Source of the DNA: JBBQHM01 sp038323965
GTDB taxonomy: Bacteria > Verrucomicrobiota > Verrucomicrobiia > Chthoniobacterales > UBA10450
Length of the DNA: 9,569 bases
Assembly: GCA_038323965.1 (NCBI GenBank)
Contig: JBBQHM010000087.1
Coordinates: 1-9,569, forward strand
Direction: 5' to 3'
The notes under the pieces were generated by a model that did not search any database, was not told where the DNA came from, and saw only the letters and a program-made list of their open reading frames with translations. Shown here in pieces: positions 1 to 6,282 of the stretch. The position numbers and the translations under genes were made by a program. Each line of letters begins with the position of its first letter. Position 1 is the first letter of the stretch.

Positions 1-127
1 CAATGAACGCGTGATCACGAGTCTGACTCGCCGGATGTCTTGGCTGTAAGGCGCAGCCACTAAGGAGAAGCGACAACAAAAGCGCGGGAAGAACACCTCG
101 GGCGATGCCGCCGTTGCAATTTTTCAT
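1..127 (-). CDS. Lipoprotein, N-terminal 42 residues only (cut by window edge)
   Basis: A reading frame starts at ATG (127-125) and runs off the left edge. Its first 25 residues form a type II signal peptide: a short N-region with Lys2 and Arg10, a hydrophobic stretch at about 12-22 (VLPALLLSLLL), then the lipobox L-S-G-C with Cys25 as the predicted lipidation site. Residue +2 is Ala, so an inner-membrane retention Asp is absent; by the E. coli rule this favours the outer membrane. The visible mature part (ALQPRHPASQTRDHAFI) is too short to identify. No ATG, GTG or TTG lies between this ATG and the in-frame stop upstream (158-160), which fixes the start. No clear Shine-Dalgarno sequence is visible. 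It lies 211 bases downstream of the oxoamine synthase gene on the same strand, so it may have its own promoter. The lipoprotein call rests on the signal peptide alone; the function is unknown. Confidence 0.7.
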   Translation of the reverse strand, partial: MKNCNGGIARGVLPALLLSLLLSGCALQPRHPASQTRDHAFI

Positions 128-338
128 CGTGTCACTGCACCACGTTGCCGCCCAACGTCAATCCATAGATTTCGCGCCGAAAAGGAATGGCTTTCAATCA
201 GCGAAATTCCAGTTGTTAACGCCCGCTAACTGGCTGTCCCAGAAACCGACCTCGTGACCCGTAGTTACACGAGTGCTGCTATCAGCTTCAATCAGGCCCG
301 AATTTGCGCTACCAGCGAAGTTACCTAACGAGTCGCGT
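128..338. other. Intergenic spacer with two weak inverted repeats
   Basis: This is 211 bases between two minus-strand genes. I see no convincing reading frame. Two small inverted repeats are present: CCAGTT (209-214) with AACTGG (228-233), and CTCGTG (251-256) with CACGAG (268-273). Either could form a six-pair stem, but neither is followed on the minus strand by a run of T, so I do not call an intrinsic terminator. The spacer presumably holds the end of the oxoamine synthase transcript and the promoter of the lipoprotein gene; I cannot pick out a good -35/-10 pair. Confidence 0.4.
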
Positions 339-1598
339 TTACGCGTGCGCGAGCTGCGGAACAAGAACGTCGCCGATGATGTTGAGCGCTTCGTCCAGAT
401 CCTGGCGGGTGTGATTTGCGGTCACACATGCGCGGAAACAAATCTTGTCCTGAGGGACGGCCGGATAATCAACCGGGGCGACAAATAAACCGCGTTGCCG
501 CAGTTCGTGACCAAGCTGGTAGAGGCGCATGCGATCGCCGATCACGAGGGGCATGACATAAGTGGTGGAAGCGCCGGTATCGATCCCGAGCCCCTGAACT
601 TGCGTCCGGAAATACTCGGCATTTTCCCATAAACGATCCCGCAGCCAGGGATCGCGCTCGCTGATCTCGAGCGATTTCATGATGGCCGCAACGACTACGG
701 GCGGAAGTGCGCAGGAGTAAACGTAGGGATGCGAATAAAAACGGAGGTAGTCGATCGTTTCGCTCGGGCCGCTGACGAAACCGCCCAGCGCGCCGAAGGC
801 TTTGGAAAAGGTGCCGTAGATGAGCTTCAACCGATCTTCGACGCCGAAATGTTCGGCCGCACCACGGCCATGTTTACCGCAACCGCCGATGGAGTGAGCT
901 TCGTCCACGAAGACCGCGGCGTTATGCGACTCGGCGACATCTATCAACTCCGGCAGTCGGCCAAAGTCCCCGTCCATCGAATAAATTCCCTCGATGATCA
1001 CGAGCTGACGTTTCCCCTTTTTACGAGCCAGCGCTGCGTCGAGTGACTCGGGATTGTTATGCTCGAAGCGCTCCATCCGGCAGCGAGCGAGCACGGCACC
1101 GTCACGCAGGCTTAGGTGAGACCGGTTATCAAGGACAGCTACGTCCGTTTTGCGCAGCAGTCCTGAGATCGTGCCGAAGGCGCCACCGAATCCGCTGTTA
1201 AATAACATTGCGTCTTCACGACCGAGGAATTTCGCGACGCGACTCTCCAAGTCGCGATGCAGGTCGGACATTCCAGATAACATCGGTGATCCGCACGCTC
1301 CGACGCCGTATTGATCGAGAGCAGCCCGGGCGGCTTCCACAACTTCGGGGTGATCAGCCAGACCGAGGTAATTGTACGAGCAAAGGTTGATGACGCTATG
1401 CGCTTTGCCGTTGTAATTGATCGACGTGCGAGGCGAAGCGCTCGCTAAAAGCTCGGGTTCATATAAGACCGCGCCCCACTCCCCGGCCGCGCGCCATTGC
1501 GTGAAAATCGGCGGCGGACTAAGCGCATCCTCGCTATCGCCGATGAGGAAATCGCTCAGGCTAAAATTCTCGGGATTCGACTGAATTTCAGTACTCAA
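339..1598 (-). CDS. PLP-dependent alpha-oxoamine synthase (BioF/KBL/SPT family)
   Basis: This 419-residue fold-type I PLP enzyme belongs to the family that condenses an amino acid with an acyl-CoA or acyl-ACP, with loss of CO2. Members include AONS (BioF), 2-amino-3-ketobutyrate-CoA ligase, serine palmitoyltransferase and ALA synthase. Family landmarks are present: the N-terminal NLCSYNYLGL motif (71-80), a Gly-rich GVGACGSPMLSG loop (98-109), His161 in NRSHLSLRDG as the PLP-ring stacking His, the VDEAHS motif with Asp232 and His235, and the Schiff-base Lys266 in GTFSKAFGALGG. An N-terminal extension of about 60 residues and the total length resemble bacterial serine palmitoyltransferase (about 420) more than BioF (about 385), but this does not settle the substrate. 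The start is TTG: the in-frame stop TAA is only five codons upstream (1616-1614), and AAGAAGA (1614-1608) sits nine bases before it as a fair ribosome binding site. No biotin genes are adjacent, so I give no symbol. Confidence 0.88.
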   Translation of the reverse strand: MSTEIQSNPENFSLSDFLIGDSEDALSPPPIFTQWRAAGEWGAVLYEPELLASASPRTSINYNGKAHSVINLCSYNYLGLADHPEVVEAARAALDQYGVGACGSPMLSGMSDLHRDLESRVAKFLGREDAMLFNSGFGGAFGTISGLLRKTDVAVLDNRSHLSLRDGAVLARCRMERFEHNNPESLDAALARKKGKRQLVIIEGIYSMDGDFGRLPELIDVAESHNAAVFVDEAHSIGGCGKHGRGAAEHFGVEDRLKLIYGTFSKAFGALGGFVSGPSETIDYLRFYSHPYVYSCALPPVVVAAIMKSLEISERDPWLRDRLWENAEYFRTQVQGLGIDTGASTTYVMPLVIGDRMRLYQLGHELRQRGLFVAPVDYPAVPQDKICFRACVTANHTRQDLDEALNIIGDVLVPQLAHA

Positions 1599-1607
1599 AA
1601 TTACGGT

Positions 1608-1614
1608 TCTTCTT
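1608..1614 (-). promoter_or_regulatory. Ribosome binding site supporting a TTG start
   Basis: AAGAAGA on the minus strand lies nine bases upstream of the TTG at 1598-1596. It is a near match to the AAGGAG core. Together with the in-frame TAA at 1616-1614 it selects the TTG as the start of the oxoamine synthase, since no ATG or GTG is available between that stop and the conserved coding region. Confidence 0.5.
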
Positions 1615-1766
1615 TAATGTGACGTCAGTCGCGTTTGCATTCAATCGTATAACGCGGTGCAGCAAAGGTTTCGCCATAAGCGAGCCGGGTGAAATTTAAA
1701 CCGGATTATCACTTGGGGCGATTGCAGGGTTGGGGCGGTGGGTTGGAGTCAATTTGCGAGGAAAGA

Positions 1767-1787
1767 GGCAGCTGGCAACCTGCTGCC
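1767..1787 (-). repeat. Inverted repeat, possible weak terminator downstream of tRNA-Glu
   Basis: GGCAGC (1767-1772) and GCTGCC (1782-1787) are perfect complements around a nine-base loop. On the minus strand the stem is followed by TCTTTCCTC, a poor and interrupted T tract, about 83 bases past the tRNA 3' end. It could end the waaA/tRNA transcript or be chance. Nothing else in the spacer looks more like a terminator. Confidence 0.22.
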
Positions 1788-1869
1788 GTGTAGGGATTTT
1801 CCTCACTAACGCAGTTCGCGGGTTCGGATTTGGTCAGCTATTGCGCAACGAGGGAAATTAAATGTTAAC

Positions 1870-1945
1870 TGGCGACCCTAACGGGATTTGAACCCGTGTT
1901 ACCGCCGTGAAAGGGCGGTGTCCTAAACCACTGGACGATAGGGTC
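1870..1945 (-). tRNA. tRNA-Glu (anticodon TTC), CCA encoded
   Basis: The minus strand folds into a complete cloverleaf. The acceptor stem is GACCCTA/TAGGGTC (seven pairs, 1945-1939 with 1880-1874). The D stem is GTCC/GGAC with GG in the loop AGTGGTTTA. The anticodon stem is CCGCC/GGCGG with loop CTTTCAC, giving anticodon TTC (Glu). The variable loop is short (TAAC), and the T arm is ACGGG/CCCGT with loop TTCAAAT. The discriminator is G1873, and CCA (1872-1870) is encoded in the DNA, for 76 nt in total. All stems are perfect, so the gene looks functional. It begins 56 bases downstream of the waaA stop on the same strand, so it could be processed from the waaA transcript or have its own promoter. 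I see no duplicated 3' end nearby that would mark an integration site. Confidence 0.97.
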
Positions 1946-1956
1946 CGAGAGCGGGG

Positions 1957-1985
1957 AATATCAGAAGTTCAGGTCAATCGCGCAA
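1957..1985 (-). promoter_or_regulatory. Possible weak promoter for tRNA-Glu
   Basis: On the minus strand TTGCGC (1985-1980) and GATATT (1962-1957) are separated by 17 bases. The -10 matches TATAAT at four of six positions; the -35 matches only TTG. A GC-rich stretch (CCCCGCTCTCG) follows directly before the mature tRNA 5' end, like the discriminator of stable-RNA promoters. The match is modest and could be chance. Confidence 0.2.
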
Positions 1986-2001
1986 GTGATTTGGCGAAAA
2001 G

Positions 2002-3297
2002 CTAAGCGATAGGACGTGCGGGCAGGTTTTGCAGTAGTTGCGCGGTGCGGGCGGCAGCGCCTTGGTGGACATGCAAGACCTCTCGCCCGCTCCGCACGAT
2101 GCTGGCGCGTCTCTCCGGGTTTTGGAGCAATTCCCGGATGGTAGAGGCGAGCTCGGACTCAGTGTTTATCTGGACCGCACCGTTTGCTTCGACTAACGCT
2201 CGCGAAAGAGCCGCGAAATTTTCCATGTGAGGACCAAAGATCACCGGCGCGCCTGCGTTGATCGCCTCGACCGGATTTTGTCCTCCGCTCGTGGCCAGGC
2301 TTTTGCCAATAAAAACGATGGTTGCGAGCTCATACCATTTCTGAAGCTCACCGGTCGTATCAACGATAAGCGCATCAGTCGGCGCCTGAGGTTTGATGGT
2401 GCTGCGCAGCGACGCGTTGATCCCGCGCTTCTGCAACATCTGAGAAATCGCGCCGGCCCTTTCGGTGTGGCGAGGCGCGAGCACCAGAAAAAGATTTGGG
2501 AACTCTTTCCGTAAACCCTGCCAGACCCGCGTAATGATTTCTTCCTCCCCACGGTGCGTGCTGCCAGCGACGAGTATGGGCGATTCCAGTGCCACGCCTA
2601 ACGCCATCAAAAGTTCACGCTGCTGACCGCAGTCCGATTCCGACGCAGCGTCGTCATACTTGATACTTCCCGTCATCTGAATGGTTACGGCATCGACGCC
2701 CAGTTTTCCCCAGCGAGCGACATCTTCGAGGTATTGCACGCATACCAGATCCAGCTGCCGCAGTAGCGGTCGAACGTAGCGGCGGAAACGCAGGAACCGA
2801 CGCTCGGAGCGAGGCGATAACCGTGCATTGACCAAGGCAACGACAATTCCCGCGGCGCGAGCTTCCCCCACCATATTTGGCCAGATTTCCTGCTCCACCA
2901 GCACCAGCTGGCGCGGGCGGATCGCCCGCAACGCTGCCCGGATAACCGGGTAGAAATCGAGCGGCGAATACAATACCTCGACCCATTCCGGCGCGCGCTT
3001 GTTTGCAACTGCGAAACCGGTCGTCGTCGTGGTCGTAAGCGCAAATTCCATCCCGGGATTCAGGGCACGAACCGCCGACGCGAGTTTCAGCGCGACGTTC
3101 ACTTCTCCGACGCTTACCGCATGCAGCCAGATTGGCTTTGAACGGGCGAGCCGAGCTCGCACCTCACGGCTGTAAATTCCGAATCGCTGACCAAATTTCG
3201 GCCCGTAATTTCCGCGACGAACCATCTTCACCAGATACTGCGGCAGAATCGCGAGCAGCCCGATGGGCCACAGCAGATTATAGATAAACCGAATCAT
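2002..3297 (-). CDS. waaA: 3-deoxy-D-manno-octulosonic acid (Kdo) transferase
   Basis: WaaA (KdtA) transfers Kdo from CMP-Kdo to the lipid A precursor on the cytoplasmic face of the inner membrane, the first inner-core step of LPS synthesis. At 431 residues it has the family's usual length (E. coli about 425). A hydrophobic N-terminal segment (about 3-23) is the membrane anchor. The N-terminal acceptor domain carries HAVSVGE (59-65), where Glu65 matches the catalytic-base Glu of the family. It also has LVEQEIWPN (133-141) and NARLS (157-161). The C-terminal CMP-Kdo domain shows GSTHRGEE (245-252), APRHTER (274-280), DTTGE (313-317), GKS (331-333) and GGQNPVE (338-344), the GT-B donor-binding region. 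Its ATG overlaps the rsmD stop as ATGA (3297-3294) and no Shine-Dalgarno is visible, which suggests translational coupling. The stop is TAG. It indicates an outer membrane with LPS. Mono- or bifunctionality cannot be read from the sequence. Confidence 0.95.
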   Translation of the reverse strand: MIRFIYNLLWPIGLLAILPQYLVKMVRRGNYGPKFGQRFGIYSREVRARLARSKPIWLHAVSVGEVNVALKLASAVRALNPGMEFALTTTTTTGFAVANKRAPEWVEVLYSPLDFYPVIRAALRAIRPRQLVLVEQEIWPNMVGEARAAGIVVALVNARLSPRSERRFLRFRRYVRPLLRQLDLVCVQYLEDVARWGKLGVDAVTIQMTGSIKYDDAASESDCGQQRELLMALGVALESPILVAGSTHRGEEEIITRVWQGLRKEFPNLFLVLAPRHTERAGAISQMLQKRGINASLRSTIKPQAPTDALIVDTTGELQKWYELATIVFIGKSLATSGGQNPVEAINAGAPVIFGPHMENFAALSRALVEANGAVQINTESELASTIRELLQNPERRASIVRSGREVLHVHQGAAARTAQLLQNLPARPIA

Positions 3298-3866
3298 TCA
3301 GATCGCGGGAAATTTGGCCGCGCTTCAAGGAATAGCACTTCAGTAGCGCCATAAGTCTTGGCACGTTGGATCGACCAGAACGGAAAATCTTCGACAACTT
3401 CCGCCGGTCGTTTCTCTAAAATCAAAACGCCTCTCGGCGCCAGAAGCTGCGGCAAATTATTGTCCGTTAATAATTTGTAAGTGAAACGTTCCCCGGACGG
3501 CGTCTGTTCATATGGCGGATCGGCGAAGATAACGTCGAATTCCGCGCGCGCGGTCGTGTGACCCAGGAAATCAAAGACATCCTGCAGCCGGACGCGCGCC
3601 GTGACTTTGGAAATAGCGAGGTTTTTCTCAATCGTCGTGACCGCGCTACGCTGATTATCGACAAACAAAGCGGAGTTTGCGCCGCGACTCAGCGCTTCGA
3701 TCCCAAGCCCGCCTGTACCGGCGAACAAATCGAGCACCCGGGCGTCGATCGTCCGATCCCCCAGACTGGAGAAAATCGCGGCCTTCACGCGGTCCATCGT
3801 CGGCCTTACGCCCTGCTTCGGAACGAGAAGGCGGAGCCCGCCGGCAGCGCCAGCGATTACTCTCAT
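3294..3866 (-). CDS. rsmD: 16S rRNA (guanine(966)-N(2))-methyltransferase
   Basis: RsmD methylates N2 of G966 in 16S rRNA (E. coli numbering) during 30S assembly, using S-adenosylmethionine. The 190-residue protein is of normal length (E. coli 198). It has the N-terminal signature MRVIAGAAGG (1-10) and RPTMDRVKAAIFSSL (21-35). SAM-binding motif I is VLDLFAGTGGLGIEA (44-58), and the amino-methyltransferase motif IV is DPPY (116-119). A C-terminal strand has the family-typical YGATEVLFLEA (172-182). Start ATG (3866-3864) overlaps the stop of the upstream AsmA-like gene, and its own TGA overlaps the waaA start; both overlaps are ATGA. There is no clear Shine-Dalgarno upstream, so translation is probably coupled. 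In many genomes rsmD neighbours coaD; here it is inserted between two envelope genes. The identification is secure. Confidence 0.96.
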   Translation of the reverse strand: MRVIAGAAGGLRLLVPKQGVRPTMDRVKAAIFSSLGDRTIDARVLDLFAGTGGLGIEALSRGANSALFVDNQRSAVTTIEKNLAISKVTARVRLQDVFDFLGHTTARAEFDVIFADPPYEQTPSGERFTYKLLTDNNLPQLLAPRGVLILEKRPAEVVEDFPFWSIQRAKTYGATEVLFLEARPNFPRSE

Positions 3867-5344
3867 GGCGATGGCGCGGGAGATGCAGCCGTACCTTCCG
3901 GCGCAGTCTCACGTAACAATTGTTTCTTCTTTCCCCGTTCGTTTTTGTCCCGCCCCAGGAACATATCCACGACGCTTCCAAGGTCTTTCAGGTCCCGGCC
4001 GACGATTCGATCCACCAGGTTCGATTTGGGTTTATCGATCGTACCGGAAACCTGGAAATCGACCGCGCTCATGCCCGCATCCTCGGTCGGTTGAAAGTTC
4101 TGCGCGATCGGCCGAAAAAGTTGGCCGCGAATTTTTTCGTCAATCGCGAGGCGGGAATCAAGGTAGAGCTTTCCGTTAAACTTGATCGTCCCCGAAGCGG
4201 AAAGTCGAATATTCGGCGAGCGCAGCACAAGTTCATCCACGTTAACAACTCCGGGGGTGATATGAAATTTCGCGTGGGCTTCTGTAAGATTCAGCTGCGT
4301 TAATTCGTCAATCTGCAAGACCTGGCCAAGCGCGGAGAGCAGGCTGTATTGCTGCACTCGCCCATCGCGCAGGATAATCTCCCCACTGCCTTCCAATGCA
4401 TTTGGATCTGCAGTTTTACCAGCAGCTTCCAGGTGTCCTTCGAGCTGGCCGGTCACCACACCTGCAGGTCCACCTGCCTCGGTCACGAGTCGATCCGCCA
4501 CTACGTTCTGGAACTTTACCACCGCCTTGAAAGGCGAACCTTCGGACTGTTGTTGCAGGGCGAAACTCCCCGAGAGATCGCCGCCGGCCGCGTGCGCAGA
4601 TATCGCCGACAGGTCTACCGCGGTGGGCTCGTAACGCAGTGGCGAACGCAGATCACTGAGGAAGAATCGATCCCGTAACGAGATCTTTGCGACGCGGGCA
4701 TCTCCGCGCAGGGTAAGTGACCGGCGCATCGCCGAGAAGAAGTCGACTCCTTCAAACCGCGCGACGACTTTCCCATTTTCATCGAGGAACTGAAAGTTTC
4801 CGCCAGTCAGGTTCACTCGCCGGACTTCCGGTTGAAATGAGGTTTTCTCGGGCGGCCCGGAGGAATGATCGGGAGCAGCGGCTGACGGAGTCGCTGCGGT
4901 CACAGGCTCGGCGCCAGCCGGTTCGCTGCGCGCCGCGGTTTCGATCGTGGGGTCATTGCTTGTGGGCAGCCTCCATTTCCCATCTTCGTTCTGGCGCCAG
5001 ACGACATGCGGTTCAATCAAAGCGATCTCCTTGATCACGAGCATGCGCTGGAACAAGGAGGGAATGCTCACCCGCAAGCGAAAACTTTTGGCGTCCAGGA
5101 AGTCCCCCGGCGGCGCATCGGGCGTTTGTGGAATTGTAATGCCTGTTAATTTCAGGCCGCCCCATGGCGTCACGCTCATTCGCTTAATCTGCAAATGAGC
5201 GTGAATCCTGTGGCTGAGTTCCTGCTGAATTCGAGTTTGTGTCGCCTCTGATTGGACGTACAAATTCAAGCCAAGGAGCGCCAACGCGAAAAGCGCCACT
5301 ACGCCCATTGCTACAAAAACCAGAATACGCGCGGACCGTTGCAC
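3863..5344 (-). CDS. AsmA-like inner-membrane protein
   Basis: A 493-residue protein with one N-terminal transmembrane helix (about 7-30) followed by a long periplasmic part. Residues 31-126 hold the region common to AsmA/TamB-like proteins (HIHAHLQIKRMSVTPWGG, then beta-rich sequence). Residues 127-170 are a Pro/Ala/Ser/Glu-rich linker. Residues 172-440 are alternating beta-strand sequence, ending in an AsmA C-terminal-type repeat (KFHITPGVVNVDELVLRSPN at 359-378, then SASGTIKFNG at 382-391, and a conserved-looking VSGTIDKPK at 432-440). Relatives are bridge-like envelope proteins implicated in phospholipid transport and outer-membrane assembly; the role here is inferred from fold type only. 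The tail is basic (GRDKNERGKKK) then Pro/Ala-rich. The start is GTG (5344-5342): an in-frame TAA lies four codons upstream, and the next ATG (residue 13) would cut into the membrane helix. Its TGA overlaps the rsmD ATG. Confidence 0.75.
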   Translation of the reverse strand: MQRSARILVFVAMGVVALFALALLGLNLYVQSEATQTRIQQELSHRIHAHLQIKRMSVTPWGGLKLTGITIPQTPDAPPGDFLDAKSFRLRVSIPSLFQRMLVIKEIALIEPHVVWRQNEDGKWRLPTSNDPTIETAARSEPAGAEPVTAATPSAAAPDHSSGPPEKTSFQPEVRRVNLTGGNFQFLDENGKVVARFEGVDFFSAMRRSLTLRGDARVAKISLRDRFFLSDLRSPLRYEPTAVDLSAISAHAAGGDLSGSFALQQQSEGSPFKAVVKFQNVVADRLVTEAGGPAGVVTGQLEGHLEAAGKTADPNALEGSGEIILRDGRVQQYSLLSALGQVLQIDELTQLNLTEAHAKFHITPGVVNVDELVLRSPNIRLSASGTIKFNGKLYLDSRLAIDEKIRGQLFRPIAQNFQPTEDAGMSAVDFQVSGTIDKPKSNLVDRIVGRDLKDLGSVVDMFLGRDKNERGKKKQLLRETAPEGTAASPAPSP

Positions 5345-5347
5345 GTG
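5342..5347. promoter_or_regulatory. CACGTG palindrome at divergent start junction
   Basis: The palindrome reads GTG on both strands: 5344-5342 is the start codon of the AsmA-like gene, and 5345-5347 is an in-frame GTG of the lipid kinase frame. The preferred kinase start (5381) leaves only 36 bases between the two genes. Promoters and leaders for each direction must therefore lie partly within the other gene's coding sequence. I could not identify a good sigma70 promoter for either direction. Confidence 0.5.
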
Positions 5348-5380
5348 GGAACGTTACGCCAGCGTGATTTGAAGAAAAGC

Positions 5381-6244
5381 GTGCAAGACATCTGCGTTAT
5401 CGTTAATCCGGCAGCGCGAAGCCAGCGTTTGCGTCACGCCTTGGCGCAACTCTCAGCGCTCACTCACGGCGCCACGATTTTTGCGACGACCGGTCAGGGA
5501 CACGCCGAGGTTCTGGCCCGAAACGCAGTGCGCGAAGGTTATCGCAAGGTCGTAGCGGCAGGCGGCGATGGAACCATCAACGAAGTTGTTAATGGTATCG
5601 CGGACAGCGATGTCACCCTGGGATTGCTGCCACTCGGTACCGTCAATGTTTTCGCGACAGAACTCGGCCTTCCGTCCAACAATCTGGCGCAGTGCTGGGA
5701 TATCATTAACCGCGATTACGTTCGCTCGGTCGATCTGCCGCGGGCCAATGCAAAACATTTTGTCCAGCTCGCCGGCATTGGCCTGGACGCACAGGCGGTG
5801 AAGGAAACCAGCAGCGCGCTGAAAAGGAACTTCGGCCCGCTTTCCTATGTTCTTTCGGCCGCCCAAATTGCCTCACGCCGACCGCCCCGCCTCACCATTG
5901 AATCGGACGACGCTGCCTGTGCGGAAGGTTCATTTGTCCTGGTCGGTAATGGACGACTTTACGGTGGGAGATTTCCGTTCTTTAAGCAGGCCAGCGTGGA
6001 TGATGGCCTATTCGACGTCCTGGTTTTCAAGAACCTTAGCTATCTCGAGATCGTTGGTTATTTGCACGACGTTCTCTTTTGCTCGGAGATTCGCACCCGC
6101 GACGTAGAATATTTCCAGACTCGTGCGCTGCGCGTCAGCGCCAATGAGGAAGTGCCCGTCGAGGTGGATGGCGAGTTAACAACTACGTGTCCGGTGGAAT
6201 TCTCGATCAAACAAGGCGCGCTGCGCGTGCTGACGGGCGAATAG
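5381..6244 (+). CDS. DagK/LCB5-family lipid kinase (diacylglycerol kinase catalytic domain)
   Basis: An ATP-dependent kinase of the diacylglycerol/sphingosine kinase superfamily (YegS/DgkB/LCB5 type), which phosphorylates a lipid hydroxyl at the membrane. With the chosen start it has 287 residues, near the family's usual 290-310. It shows VNPAAR (8-13), the nucleotide-binding GGDGTINE (61-68), LPLGTVNVFA (83-92), and NGRLYGGRFP (190-199) followed by VDDGLFDVLV (206-215). VDGE (262-265) is the conserved C-terminal motif. Start choice: the frame is open back to an ATG at 5252, but that would overlap the AsmA-like gene by 93 bases. In-frame alternatives are GTG 5345, TTG 5369 and GTG 5381. The last is preceded by GAAG (5371-5374) at a six-base spacing and gives a start right before the first beta strand, as is usual. 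The lipid substrate cannot be read from the sequence. The rhomboid gene follows after 38 bases. Confidence 0.88.
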   Translation: MQDICVIVNPAARSQRLRHALAQLSALTHGATIFATTGQGHAEVLARNAVREGYRKVVAAGGDGTINEVVNGIADSDVTLGLLPLGTVNVFATELGLPSNNLAQCWDIINRDYVRSVDLPRANAKHFVQLAGIGLDAQAVKETSSALKRNFGPLSYVLSAAQIASRRPPRLTIESDDAACAEGSFVLVGNGRLYGGRFPFFKQASVDDGLFDVLVFKNLSYLEIVGYLHDVLFCSEIRTRDVEYFQTRALRVSANEEVPVEVDGELTTTCPVEFSIKQGALRVLTGE

Positions 6245-6282
6245 AATCGACAGCGGAAACGTAGTGCGATAACCTTCGATAC

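Larger units (their letters stand above)
1599..1869. other. Intergenic spacer between tRNA-Glu and the oxoamine synthase
   Basis: About 270 bases without a credible gene. It contains an inverted repeat at 1767-1787 (listed separately) and an eight-base palindrome TGACGTCA (1620-1627), 22 bases upstream of the oxoamine synthase start. It should contain the promoter of the oxoamine synthase gene, but no -35/-10 pair with good spacing stands out. Isolated -10-like strings occur on the minus strand (GATAAT within the GTGATAATCC stretch near 1705; TATACG near 1648), each without a matching -35. Confidence 0.35.

Noticed and set aside
209..273. Inverted repeats as a terminator for the oxoamine synthase
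   Set aside because: Stems are only six pairs with large loops and no T run follows on the minus strand.
729..1046. A 105-codon plus-strand frame antisense to the oxoamine synthase
   Set aside because: It lies opposite the catalytic core, including the VDEAHS region; it is a shadow frame.
1620..1627. TGACGTCA palindrome upstream of the oxoamine synthase as an operator
   Set aside because: A single eight-base palindrome is expected by chance at moderate frequency; no second copy or link to a regulator is visible.
1870..1945. tRNA-Glu as an occupied attachment site
   Set aside because: No integrase, no repeated tRNA 3' end and no shift in composition are seen in the flanking sequence.
3558..4094. 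A 178-codon plus-strand frame antisense to rsmD and the end of the AsmA-like gene
   Set aside because: The opposite strand carries conserved RsmD motifs (SAM site, DPPY). This frame has no recognisable domain and a low-complexity, Arg/Pro/Ser-rich composition typical of GC-rich shadows.
5252..5380. Extended N-terminus of the lipid kinase from the ATG at 5252
   Set aside because: It would overlap the AsmA-like gene by 93 bases over its signal-anchor codons. The added sequence is charged and unlike the family, whose members begin just before the VNP motif.
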